Source of the DNA: Nymphaea colorata
Taxonomy: Eukaryota; Streptophyta; Magnoliopsida; Nymphaeales; Nymphaeaceae
Assembly (NCBI RefSeq): GCF_008831285.2
Contig: NC_045147.1
Location: 7,222,334-7,286,333, forward strand
Direction: 5' to 3'
Length of the DNA: 64,000 nucleotides
In this document: piece after piece, positions 1 through 10,011 of the stretch
Layout: every line of letters starts with the position of its first letter
Numbering within the stretch: the stretch's first letter is position 1
Notes under the pieces: generated by a model
Databases searched by the model: none
Seen by the model: the letters and a program-made list of their open reading frames with translations, nothing else
What the model was told of the DNA's origin: nothing
Made by a program: the position numbers and the translations under genes

Positions 1-961
1 ACTTTATGATGCATGAACACGCAGTCACCTGAGTAAGATCACATGATGCCACCCAGCTTGTTGGTGTATTTTGGGTGGACCGTTGCGCAGCCTGCGGTCC
101 CAAACATTGAGTCACTAGGAATATTGGCATAGTTTGGGGTAACCATTGCCATGACTCACATTTCGTTGAGCTCAACTGCGTTATTGCAATAACTGCATCC
201 CACACTCGCTGCCTCACGATGGGGATGGGCTCTTCTAAGTAGCTTGGAGAAGGAGCATTTTCTCAATCTCTACATTTAGGAAAGGTTCCACTCACGGGTC
301 CTTGAACCCCTGCACTACCGAACCTAGTCTCTATTATGTTTTACAGTTGGGTTCGACTCTTTATAGTCGTAACATGTGCCGATCTCAAACTTTTCATTTC
401 CGGTATACCGTGCCACTCTCGGACTTTCCCCTTATACCATCAACCCGGAAATATAAAACCGGCCCAGGCCATTGCCCACATCAAAATGATAACTGAGACC
501 ATGAGCAAACATTGTGTAAAGTAAGTAAACAACCATTATGTTCAATCAATTCAATGCATGTGCATACTTTGACATTTATCATCAGTACCCGGCTTACATT
601 CTCAATTACGCTCATCTCAAAGCCAAAACACAAGTTCATCATTAAACGATTCACTCTTGGAATATATTGAGCCTGTATCATCAGCACAACTTGAGTCATA
701 TAATCAAGCCTGTATCAACATGGAGCAAATGAGCAATCATCACAATCATATAATCATTTTCATATGCAACAAGTTGAGTCAAGTAACATGATAATCATTT
801 CTGTTTTCCTTAATGATAATAGTTAATCCTATTTTCTATGCTTGGCTGTCATTGCATCACATGGAATTTTTTATTCTTTTGTGCATATAAATTAGCATGC
901 ACATTTCACCCTTTTTCATATGGCTTATTTTTTACTGAACTTCTTGATTGACTCTTTGCAG
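1..961 (+). other. MED23 intron (partial) upstream of the first visible exon
   Basis: No MED23 coding segment and no clear transposon ends are visible here. The stretch is AT-rich and non-coding. It ends in a pyrimidine-containing acceptor, with TTTGCAG closing at 961. The segment at about 1-480 is less AT-rich and could be an old repeat fragment, but I could not assign it. Confidence 0.5.
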
Positions 962-1056
962 ACTCTGTCACAACGGTGTCCAACATTATTTAGCAAGCCT
1001 GGAGCTTCTCTTCTCCTACTGGAAATACTAAACTATCGACTCATTCCTCTATATAG
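962..1056 (+). CDS. MED23: MED23 exon A (first visible)
   Basis: The 95-base exon encodes about 31 residues, including FSKPGASLLLLEILNYRL and IPLY. This matches the plant MED23 segment that precedes the RYQGKSKT region. It begins after an AG at 960-961 and ends in AG at 1055-1056, before a GTGATA donor. The last codon is split: AG here is completed by G at 26614 to give arginine, as in the family. That match across 25.6 kb is strong evidence that this exon and the next are joined by splicing. The preceding exon is outside the window, so the starting phase (taken as 0) is inferred from the alignment. Confidence 0.9.
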
Positions 1057-2053
1057 GTGATATTTCTTTTTATACATGTGATATTTGTCTTGTTATTTTC
1101 GGTTTCATTAGTCGTATATCTCAAAGGGGTCATGATCATCATGTGTAATTGTGCATTATTTCATTAACTTCATCAAGTTGCTTCATTTACTTCTTGCTTG
1201 TTTTCATCCACATGGTTTACAAGCTCCAGTTGCTCTAATGGAAGCTCGTAAGCCCCTCATTTCCAAATTTAAGTGTTTCTACATTCTATTGTATTGTATT
1301 TGTAACTGCAAGAATTCAATAGACTATATATAATTAGTAAACTGTTACTTTTGGTTAATTTCACTATTTTCTTTTTCTCATCAAGTTAGGCATTCACTAT
1401 TATTCTAATCTGTTGTGGGCAGGGGTTGTATCTCATTGCTAAAACCATTATGAAAGGCTTATGATGTTACCATTCCAACCCAGAGAACTTATTCTGCAAT
1501 TATACTATCAAGCATCTGATTTTCATGACATATTAGTTCCATCACCTAAAATTGCTGAATGTAGAGATGCACCTACTTTAGGCAAGTTATTCTGTATTGA
1601 CTATTTGGCTTGCTGCACCTCTGATGTGATGTTTGATGCTCCTTGTGTAATGCACCAAGAATTTAATCCCATATTGAGGATTGTGGGAATCATCAAGGGC
1701 TAATATGGGGGCTGGTGTAGTGGTAGACTATTGTTCATAGCCTTTTTCAGGGCTAGTGAAGTGAAAAACAAATCTAATTCATAATCCTTTTAGAGGTTGG
1801 AAACAGAGCTGCCAAGGGGCAGGTTTAGATCCATCAAACCACGAGCATGAGCCCAAACCCAAGCCATGTGTGAGAGTAGGTTGGTTTGTTATAATTGGTA
1901 TCATATCCCACATTAACACTCAGACCTTGGGTGACGTGCACAAAGAAGTGTGCCTCCATATGACAAGGGGTTGGCAAATGTTTTATAATCCCTCACTGGC
2001 GATGTTTTGCCGCCTTCCATGTTGTTTCCTTCAGTTATTGATTTGTAGAATAT
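1057..2053 (+). other. MED23 giant intron, 5' unique part
   Basis: This is AT-rich sequence between the GTGATA donor and the left target-site duplication of Copia E1 (AATAT at 2049-2053). Small open frames at 1151-1333 and 1461-1703 match nothing I recognise and lack support. A stretch near 1709-1810 weakly resembles a tRNA-derived SINE promoter, but I do not call it. The intron itself runs to 26613. Confidence 0.5.
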
Positions 2054-2285
2054 TGTTGAAAGTAGAAAGTTTATATTTAAGTGTGGTAGTTTTCTTATTA
2101 TTTAAAAGTTAGAGTCTTCTTTAGTCATTTATATCTTTATGTGTCTCTCTTGTATAAAGACTCTAGCTGACCCCTATTCTCTCTTTAAATAAGAGATTAG
2201 GGTTAGCAATTAAAGCACGATAGTTTATTCTCACTCTCTCTCTCTCTCTCTTTTGCTCCCTCTCTTTTCTCCATCTTCTGCAACA
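2054..2285 (+). repeat. E1 5' LTR
   Basis: The 232-bp TG...CA repeat has a CT-rich tract near its 3' end and is followed directly by the Met-tRNA primer-binding site. Confidence 0.93.
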
Positions 2286-3366
2286 TGGTATCAGAGACAG
2301 TGATCTCCATCCTTTTCTGGTGACGGTTGACGTGATTTTCCGGCGACCTCTTCTCCTCTTCTATCTCTCCTATCTCTTCGTATTTCTTTTGTTTTCTTTC
2401 TCTACCCTTCCTTTCTCGCTTATCTCTGCTGATCAAGAAATAGTGGAGCAGCGTGGAAGGGGAACCTAATCACACGTAAGAGGTATGTGTGATTAGGTCC
2501 CCAACATGGATGTAGTGCAGCATAAGCAACTACGTGGAAGTTGCGCGTGGGAGTTGCTGTGGAACAATTTTTTTTTTTCTGATTTGGCACGTGGAAGACT
2601 GCCAAGGGCTGTATCAGAAGCTTCTTAGTTGCTGCTGTTGAAGAAGTTCAGGCCAGATCACGTTGGTTGTTGCTGTGGGCAGACACAAGATCAATTCTGA
2701 AATGTGGATCATATCAGATCTGATAAAAAATATCAACAGAAATTTATATGCATAGCGGTGTGGGAGTCTACGTTGGTTAATGTCTTAAAAATGTTTCTCT
2801 CTCAAGAATGCCGGCTGTAACATGAACATTTGGGGACCTACGGAATCTATTGGTACTTCCTTTCTGTTCTCTCACGTCTGATTTTGTAGGGCAGACTTCT
2901 ACGAGCAAGTCTGCTCACATCTTGGGCAGATTCGTTTGCTAATCCTAGGGTTTCTTAAAACCCTAGGTCAATGCATTCTTGAAGTCGTCTGGAGGAAACC
3001 AATGTCGTGCAGGCAAGTCTGAAGTCACGTTGGAAGTTCTGAAGTTGTCTGAAAATAAGTTATTTGTTGGCTGTCGTTAAGTCTGTGCACAACTTATGAC
3101 GTTACTGCTCATGTCTGACTTTGAAAGAGTATACATATACTTAGAAGATGTTGGCATAATCATCGTTGTGACATTAGTGGCATGTGGCAGTGGTGCTGCG
3201 TGTGATATTGTTGATTTCCACTTTGCTGATCAGCACTTGACGTGTGATAGTGGTGCTGCGACTGGCTGTGATCTATGTCACATAGGTACGGGTACGGGTG
3301 CGGGTATTGGTGCGGGTACGGACCATTTTCAAAAAATTTGGGTGACGGGGTATGGCCGTACGCACG

Positions 3367-3370
<4 letters not shown>

Positions 3371-3406
<36 letters not shown>
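3371..3406. repeat. (TA)n microsatellite in H1
   Basis: This is an uninterrupted run of TA dinucleotides of about 36 bases. Confidence 0.95.
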
Positions 3407-3411
<5 letters not shown>

Positions 3412-3848
3412 CAAACAATTCATAAATTATGATCCAAAACACAGTATGAAAATGAAAAGTTGTGAGGAATACAAGAAATGTTTAGAGTGAAAAGGAAAAT
3501 AGGAAAAGGGAGGGGGATTTTTAATCTATAACTAAAAAAAGTGGGCAGATTGAGCAATTCCCACTCAAAATTGGAAACAATTCCAAGACCCGGAAAACAG
3601 GTCTGGTATAGACCCGAAATCTTGTTTTATTTCAGGAGCCGGCCAGATCAATTGAAGTGGCGGGTGGGAAACAAAAAATTTGATGAAATGAGGTGGGAAA
3701 CAAAAAAATTGATGAAATGAAAAGGAGCGCCATTTCCTTCGTACGGGCCCTCGCTCTGCGAGCATTCAAAAGGAGGCCATCTCTCTCCTTTCCTCCACTC
3801 TTCTCCCCTTCTTCTTGCTCTTGGTAGAGTCTCCCGACCGCCATAGCC

Positions 3849-4145
3849 ATGTCCAGCGACCAAGAAAACCGAGTACCAGTCACGTGGGCAAGGGCCAAAA
3901 GAACTGCTGACTCCTCTATTCCTCCGCAGAAGAAACACACCGCGTTGGCCGAGCTCATCAACCTCATCGACACCTCTTCTAGCGCCCCTACTCGATCTAC
4001 AAAGAAGTCGACCAAGGCCTTCGCTGGAGTTGATCTTGGTTCCAATCTCGGCAGAAGAAGGGCGTCGTCTTGGGCAAGCTACCTGAACTTGCCCATTCAT
4101 CGTCTGGAGGAAGGCAGGGAAGTCGGGCACTCGAGAAGGGGTTAG
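3849..4145 (+). pseudogene. Captured fragment resembling the N-terminus of an A-type cyclin
   Basis: The open frame begins MSSDQENRVPVTWARAKR and continues to PQKKHTALAELINL. This is the arrangement seen at the start of plant A-type cyclins: a DQEN-x-V-x-VT-x-x-x-AKR motif followed by KK and an ALAEL/VLGEL-TNL-like motif. Those proteins are CDK-binding cell-cycle regulators of S and G2/M phase. Only about the first hundred residues are present and the cyclin box is absent. A CT-rich, 5'UTR-like stretch with small direct repeats precedes the ATG at about 3720-3848. The fragment lies wholly inside the hAT-like element, so I infer capture of host DNA. It could be transcribed from its own captured promoter but cannot make a cyclin. 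Identification is by motif pattern from memory of the family. Confidence 0.6.
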
Positions 4146-4468
4146 GGTTTCCGACTGTTCGAAAATGGACAACTTTGGACTCGGTCAAAGCTGACCGAGT
4201 CCAAAAATGGACAAAAATAATCTGGGTACGTTGACCGTACCCGGTGCTTCGTTGACCGTATTTTTGCCGTACCTAGACCCATACCGGTACGGTACCGTAC
4301 CAGTACCGTGCGGGTACTCATAAAAAGAAGTACCCGTGTGACATAGGCAGTGATATTGTTGAGTTTTGTGTTGTTGATCAGCCTCTTACCTGATTGATTA
4401 ATTATAAGTTGAACGTTCTTTGGTGTGTTCAAACTGCTGCAAAATTGTTTTGGTGCTCCCTGCTATGT

Positions 4469-7400
4469 TCATTATGGCTGAGACTGACAAACAAATGGTG
4501 GCAATGATTATAAAGGAACTGGGAATCCCTCCTCCTTTGGATGATTACAGTCACAATTAGCATTGACAAATCTGAGTATGTGCAGTTTTTGGCACACAAA
4601 GCCTCACAGGCTCCAGCTTCCACTGCCTTGATTGATCGAGCTCTTTCTACGGGTACATCCACGCCTAATTCAGGTATCTCTTGGATTATTGACTCAGGAG
4701 CATCGAGACATTTCTGCAGTAGACCTGGTTTGTTCACTACGTTGCATAGATTCTCTCAGCCACGTCATGTCAAAATTGCAGATGGTAGAATGTCACCTAT
4801 ATTGGGTTATGGATATGTGAAGCTTTCTCAGTCGATGACCATTCCACGTCTTATACGGTCCTGAGTTTCCATCTCATTTGCTCTTTGTTAAACAGTTGAC
4901 TATTGATTTACACTGACGCATTGTTTTTTACTCTGGTGCATGCTCATTTCAGGACTTACAAACTGGAAAGACTATTGGTGGTGGCTATGAAAAAGGGGGC
5001 GTCTACATCCTATCGCCCCCTATGGGTCTTGTTGCTACCTCTTCTACATCAGATTCTACACCCTTTCAGCGGCATCTCAGGCTCGGTCATCCTTCAGGTC
5101 CCAAGCTCCGTTCCATCCTACCTCACTTTTCAGTCCCAGAGCCATTTCAATGTGAGGCCTGTCAACTTGGCAAGCATACTCGTAGTAGTTTTCCTTCGAG
5201 TCTTAGTCCATCAAGTCAAGGGTTGTTTGATCTTCTTCATGTTGATGTGTGGGGTCCTAGCAGGGTTGCTAGCTGATCTAAGTTTAGGTATTTTTTGGTT
5301 ATTGTTGATGATTACTCTCGAGTTTGTTGGGTATTTCTTTTAAAAGAAAGGTTTGAACTTTGAAGTAGTACTTATTCTCAAAAACTTGATTATTGAAATA
5401 AAAACTCCATTTGGTTTTCTGGTTAAGTATATAATCGCATTGATAATGCTCTTGAGTTTAAATCGTCTATCATCTATCTTAATGACCTTTTATGCTGAAA
5501 ATGGTATCTCTCCCCAATTTACATGTCTTCATACCTCAGAACATAATGAAGTTGCTGAACGAAAACATAGGCAACTTCTAACTGTTGCTCGTACCCTAAT
5601 GCTTCATAATCATGTACCTGCATAATTATGGGGTGATGCCATACTTATGGCTTGTTACTTGACAAATCGTTTACAGTCATCCTTCATTGACAACAAACTA
5701 CCGATTAAACTTATTTATCCCAATCGAAGCTTATTTCCTGTTGCACCAAAAGTGTTTGGCTGTACCTGTTTTGTTCACATCCTTGGGCCTAAACGTGATA
5801 AACTTACTGCTCAAGCCATTAAGTGTGTTCATTGGCTATCCTCGAAACCAAAAAGGGTACAAGTGCTTTGATCTGGTAACTCACAAAGAGTATATCAGTG
5901 CAGATGTCATTTTTTTCGAGTCTCAGTTCTACTTTAGTCCTACTTCTGTGTCATCTGAGATGTCATGTCCTATTTCTCTACCTATCCCTCCAATTCTGTT
6001 GCAGTCTTTTTCCTTTCCTACTCCGACTATGAATAGGTTCCAGGATCCTTCATTGGTATACACTCGTCGACAGGATCCCTCTCATGGTCGACCATCATAA
6101 TCTTCTCAGGATGTGAGCTCCATTGAAGTAAGTATACCTGACATTGATCCTTCTCAGGACTTGCCTATAGCCCTATGCAAAGGCAAGAGATAGTGTACTA
6201 TGCATCCTATCTCACAATGTGTTTTCACTTACCACCTTGATGACAATTTACAGCAGTTTCTTCATGCTATGACAGTTCATACTGTACCAACTAGTCATCA
6301 ACAGACATTACTAGATTGTAAATGGCGAAAAGCCATGCAAGATGAGATGGATGCTCTCTTACAGTGTGGTACCTGGGAATTGGTTGATCCTCCTTCAAAT
6401 TGTGATATTGTTGGCTCTAAATGGCTCTTTACAATCAAGTACCATTCAGATGGGTCTGTAGAGAGAGATAAGGCTCGATTAGTGGCTAAGGGTTATACCC
6501 AAACATATGGAGTTGACTTCTTTGAGACTTTCTCTCCTATGGCCAGGTTGGGTACTATTCGGCTCATTATCTCTGTTGCGGTATACTTTGATTGACCTAT
6601 GTATCAGCTGGATGTAAAGAATGCCTTTCTATATGGTGATCTTAAAGAGACTGTATATATGCAGCAACCCCCAGGGTTCGAGCGACAGGGGGAGTGTAGA
6701 AAAGTGTGTCGTCTGAAGAAGGCAATTTATGGACTTAAACAAAGTCCTAGGGCGTGGTTTCACAAATTATCTGAAGTCGTTTCACAATGTAGATTTGAAA
6801 GATCTCTTTTGGACCATTCTCTATTCATCAAGAAGACCTCCAAAGGTATAGTTGTTATGGTAGTTTATGTTGATGACATCATCCTGATAGGTGATTGTGA
6901 TCAAGAAATTTCAGTCACAAAATCTTTCCTTCAGAAGCACTTTGTCATGAAAGATCTTGGTCACTTGCGATATTTTCTTGAGATTGAGGTTGCTCATAAC
7001 AAAGAAAGTGTAGTGTTGTCTCAAAGGAAATATGTACTTGACCTACTGCAGGATATAGGGATGTTAGGAGCCAAACCGGCTAATCTGCCGATGAATCCAC
7101 GTCTTCATCTTCATAATGATCAATCAGAGCTAGTGGATTCACGATCTTACAGGTCTCTTATTGGCAAGCTTCTGTATATCACTGTGACTAGACCAGACAT
7201 TAGCTTTGTTGTTGGTTAACTAAGTCAGTTTATGGAAAAACCTAGAAAAGTTCATTGGGATGCTGCATTGATGGTTTTGAAATATCTAAAGTCATCCCCG
7301 GGCAGGGGTCTCTTTTTCAAGAAAGGTGAATCTCTAGAAATTGTTGCGTACAGTGATGCTAACTATGCAGAGTCTGTTGATGATAGAAAATCCACCACAA

Positions 7401-7819
7401 GCTTCTATATCTTTGTTGGGGGCAACCTAATATCATAGAAAAGCAAGAAACAAAATGTAGTTTCGAGATCAAGTGCAAAATCTGAATATAGAGCAATGGC
7501 TCAAACGGCTACTGAGATGACTTGGGTTAAGTCTATGCTAACAAATATGAGTATTCAGGTTCCTCTTCCTATGAAAATGTACTGTGATAACAAGGCTACC
7601 ACCTATATTGCAAATAATCCAGTATTTCATGAGAGAACAAAGCGCATAGAGGTCGGTTGTCATTATGTTTGGGATCTTATACAAGGAGGTGTTGTGTCTA
7701 CAGTTCATGTAGCTTCTAAAGATAAGGCGGCAGATATGTTTACTAAGGCTCTTCCTATTGGTGATTTCTCTAGATGTTGTAACAAGCTGAGCATGATTGA
7801 TATCTATGCTCGAGCTTAA
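4469..7819 (+). pseudogene. E1 gag-pol remnant
   Basis: The frame opens with MAETDKQ-like codons near the gag start and then jumps, at about 4541, to the segment just before protease (TISIDKSEYVQF). About 0.9 kb of gag present in E2 is therefore missing. Beyond it, recognisable pieces follow in order: protease (IIDSGASRHFC, about 4684), integrase (LHVDVWGPSR, about 5240; VAERKHR, about 5553), reverse transcriptase ([13 protein letters not shown], about 6605; VYVDDIIL, about 6865) and RNase H (YSDANYAES, about 7350). In-frame stops interrupt it near 5274, 5623, 6112, 6192, 6593, 7217 and 7436, with frameshifts around 4880, 5345 and 5830. The element is coding-dead. Confidence 0.9.
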
Positions 7820-7826
7820 GGAGGAG

Positions 7827-8062
7827 TGTTGAAAGTAGAAAGCTTATATTTAAGTATAGTAGTTTTCTTATTATTGAAAAGTTAGAGTCTTCTTTAGTCA
7901 TTTATATCTTTATGTGTCTCTCTTGTGTAAAGACTCTAGCTGACCCCTATTCTCTCTTTAAATAAGAGATTAGGGTTAGCAATTAAAGCACAATAATTTA
8001 TTCTCACTCTCTCTCTCTCTCGTTCTCTTTTGCTCCCTCTCTTTTCTCCATCTTCTGCAACA
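7827..8062 (+). repeat. E1 3' LTR
   Basis: This 236-bp copy of the 2054-2285 repeat carries several substitutions and a longer CT/CG-containing tract. It is preceded by a purine tract and followed by the AATAT duplication. Confidence 0.93.
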
Positions 8063-8532
8063 AATATAAAAAGAATGCTTCTCCCCAAAGAAATCAGCCT
8101 GTAATTTGGAATAGTAGGATGCACAGATCTGCTCCTTGACAGTTAACACCAGATAAGAATCTAATCTCAAATATTAACACGAAAAATATCAACTTATGCG
8201 GTGAAAAAAGTAGTATATATAGCAGACCCAAATCTGATCATGAATAAATGTCTGATACTTACCACAAGGCAGAATGAATTTCTGCCTAACATTAGAGGAC
8301 GAACTTGTTAGAATGTATGTATTCCAAATGTATACATATATATATTTATATATATCACATGTATTAGTCATCTAATATATGCTTTATATGTATATATATA
8401 TATTTTATATCTTTTGGGTACTTAGGACACTTATGTAATTTTTACTTTCTTTATGTATCTTTTCCTTTAGTTTATTTTCTGTTTTTCCCCTTTTATCCTT
8501 CTCCTTTTTTCTGTTTTACCTAGAGGGAGACT

Positions 8533-8566
8533 AGTCCCAACGGCTAGATTTCTAGCCGTTGGGACT
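8533..8566. promoter_or_regulatory. Palindromic pair of MSA-like (MYB3R) sites upstream of the E4 TATA box
   Basis: The 15-bp arms are perfect inverted copies around a 4-base loop. Each arm contains CCCAACGGCTA (8536-8546 on +, 8553-8563 on -), which fits the plant mitosis-specific activator consensus YCYAACGGYYA at all 11 positions. A TATAAATA box lies 30 bases downstream. The family logic (three-repeat MYB factors driving G2/M transcription) is established for host genes. Its use by this LTR is inference. Confidence 0.6.
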
Positions 8567-8595
8567 GACTCCTCCTCCTTTTTGGCCCTCTCCTC

Positions 8596-8603
8596 TATAA
8601 ATA
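8596..8603 (+). promoter_or_regulatory. E4 LTR TATA box
   Basis: TATAAATA is followed by a GGGCAGC-type initiator region, placed as expected for the U3/R border of a plant LTR. Confidence 0.7.
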
Positions 8604-9139
8604 GGGCAGCTTCTCTATTGTTTCATATGGCTTTTTAACTTACTTTATGTATCTCTTATTGTGATTAATTCAAGTCCTTCTTCACCTCTTGTTTGAGGGC
8701 TTGTGAGTTTGACTTGTTGGTGGAAACTTCAAGGCTGATTTACTTGAAGTATTTGTCTCTTTGGGCCTGATTTACATGGTATCAGAGCCGGGTTTTGGCT
8801 ATTCATCTTGTCCTTCAGTTTGAAGTTTAAGCTTTTACTCATTCTTTGGAGCCGTGAAGCACTCCAAGTACTCGACGTTATTGCTGGCTGATTATTGACA
8901 CAAGGTGCTGTTTTGCTGGCCTCTATTGGTGGTAAAGATTGTGGCTGAGGTGTTATTTTGCTGGCCTCTATTGGTGGTGAAGATTGTGGCTGTTTTTTTT
9001 CATTTTTTTGTCATTTCAAACATACAAGTGTTATACAAGAAGAAGGGTGACTGGATTCTTTTATTGCCGTGGACTTCTTCTCACGTGGCAGCCAGCTTTG
9101 TCATAACTTGTAAGTGAAATTACCTTGTTGATTTTGATA

Positions 9140-9341
9140 ATGGATGACAAAGTCTCATCTCTTCCATTTCCCAAACTCTCATCAACAAACTATATACAAT
9201 GGGCTAGAACTATGGAACATTTTATTCGTAGTAAAAGCCTTTGGGAACTAGTTGATGGGACAAAACTTGAACCACAACTAGTCCTTACTAAAGTTGTTGA
9301 TGGAAGAACTATGGAATTGGATGGAACCGAAGATCTACTTC
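9140..9341 (+). pseudogene. E4 gag N-terminal fragment
   Basis: The frame starts MDDKVSSLPFPKLSSTNYI and contains NYIQWARTMEHFIRSKSLWE, the conserved opening of Copia gag proteins (a LxxxNYxxWxxxMxxFI-type motif). Only about 67 residues remain before the junction with unrelated RNase H sequence at about 9342. The capsid and zinc-knuckle regions are absent. Confidence 0.75.
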
Positions 9342-9768
9342 AGGGTACTGCGTCTACTTGGGGGGAAATTTAGTTGTTTGGAGAAGCAAGAGACAAGATG
9401 TGTGTTCCCGCTCGACTGCAGAGGCTGAATATAGGGCTGTGGCTACTGGGGTATCAGAATTGTTATGGCCGAAGATCTTATTGACAGATATTGGAATAGA
9501 GATTGAAGGGCCTATGAGGATGTATTGTGATAATAAGTCTGCAATTAACTTGGCCAACAACCCGGTTCTTCATGATCGAACAAAGCATGTGGAGATTGAT
9601 CGTCACTTCATCAGAGAAAGAATTGATGCTAAGGAATTAACGCTACCATACATGAAGTCTGAAGACCAAACTGCTGATATCCTAACCAAGGCCTTAAGTG
9701 TAACTCCATTTGAGAGAAATGTATCCAAGTTGGGCATGTTTGATATGTATGCCCAACTTGAGGGGGAG
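9342..9768 (+). pseudogene. RNase H fragment at the 3' end of a Copia pol
   Basis: The frame reads GGNLVVWRSKRQ, AEAEYRAVATG, MRMYCDNKSAINLANNP and HVEIDRHFIRERI, and closes with a stop beside the purine tract before the LTR. The motifs are those of the terminal RNase H domain of Copia pol. Its upstream half is replaced by the E4 gag fragment. Confidence 0.85.
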
Positions 9769-10008
9769 TGTTGACGGGTTTTGTTGTCCGGGTCCGGATC
9801 CTTACCCAATCCGGTTTGTCCTAATTAGGACTACTTATATCTCTGTAAACCCTAATCTTAGTGTTAATGAAGTTTTGAAGAGAGAGAGTGTCTGGAGGCT
9901 AGTGAGCACCAGACCTCCTCACCCGTGGTTTTTCTTCCCTCGTGTTGAGGGTTTTCCACGTTACATCTGTGTGCTTTCTTCTACTCTCGTGCATATTTTG
10001 TTTCTACA
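9769..10008 (+). repeat. E3 internal LTR
   Basis: The 240-bp repeat begins TGTTGACGGG and ends TTTCTACA. It is preceded by an AGGGGGAG purine tract but is not followed by a primer-binding site. Integrase sequence starts almost at once, so the leader, gag and protease are deleted. Confidence 0.82.
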
Positions 10009-10011
10009 AAC

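Larger units (their letters stand above)
3273..4346. mobile_element. Non-autonomous hAT-like DNA transposon H1 carrying a gene fragment
   Basis: The ends are inverted copies of CTATGTCACA (3273-3282 and 4337-4346) followed by CGGGTAC-type subterminal repeats. The flanking 8-mers GCTGTGAT (3265-3272) and GCAGTGAT (4347-4354) match at 7 of 8 bases, as expected for a hAT-type target-site duplication. The boundary is supported independently: a neighbouring repeat of the E1 leader near 3201 shows TGTGAT running straight into ATTGTTGA, which is the empty-site arrangement. There is no transposase. Inside are a (TA)n tract, GTTGACCGTAC-rich subterminal DNA and a coding fragment at 3849-4145. The hAT assignment rests on the TSD length and TIR style only. 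Confidence 0.75.
2054..8062 (+). mobile_element. Copia LTR retrotransposon E1 (old, gag-deleted, interrupted)
   Basis: The element is bounded by LTRs starting TGTTGAAAGTAG and ending TTCTGCAACA, and is flanked by the target-site duplication AATAT at 2049-2053 and 8063-8067. A primer-binding site complementary to initiator Met-tRNA (TGGTATCAGAG) follows the 5' LTR at 2286, and a purine tract (AAGGAGGAG) precedes the 3' LTR. The two LTRs differ at several positions, so the insertion is older than E2 of the same broad family. A hAT-like element sits in the leader, most of gag is missing, and pol carries stops and frameshifts. Confidence 0.93.
8306..8776 (+). repeat. E4 5' LTR
   Basis: The 471-bp TG...CA repeat has AT-rich U3 sequence, a perfect palindrome at 8533-8566, and a TATA box (TATAAATA) at 8596-8603. 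Confidence 0.88.
8306..9341 (+). mobile_element. Truncated Copia element E4 (5' LTR, primer site and start of gag)
   Basis: An LTR beginning TGTTAGAATG and ending GATTTACA is followed immediately by TGGTATCAGAGCC, a Met-tRNA primer-binding site. A gag start lies about 360 bases further on. After about 9341 the sequence switches abruptly to the RNase H end of another Copia family (E3), so this element is truncated there. No 3' LTR is found nearby. The 243 bases between E1 and this LTR (8063-8305) look like plain intron. Confidence 0.85.

Noticed and set aside
1151-1703. Small open frames 1151-1333 and 1461-1703 as extra MED23 exons or genes
   Set aside because: Their translations match no MED23 segment. 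Exon A already joins in phase to exon B, and no splice sites or family motifs support them.
1705-1815. tRNA-derived SINE with A-box-like TGGTGTAGTGG and a B-box-like GGTTGGAAAC
   Set aside because: The boxes are about 80 bases apart, further than usual, and no tail or target duplication is visible.
3096-3490. Overlapping open frames on both strands with poly-(Ile-Tyr)
   Set aside because: They are produced by the (TA)n microsatellite and the GGGTACGGGT repeats of the hAT-like terminus.
5353-6100. Separate small genes within E1
   Set aside because: Each is a piece of the same decayed pol in shifting frames and aligns end to end with E2.
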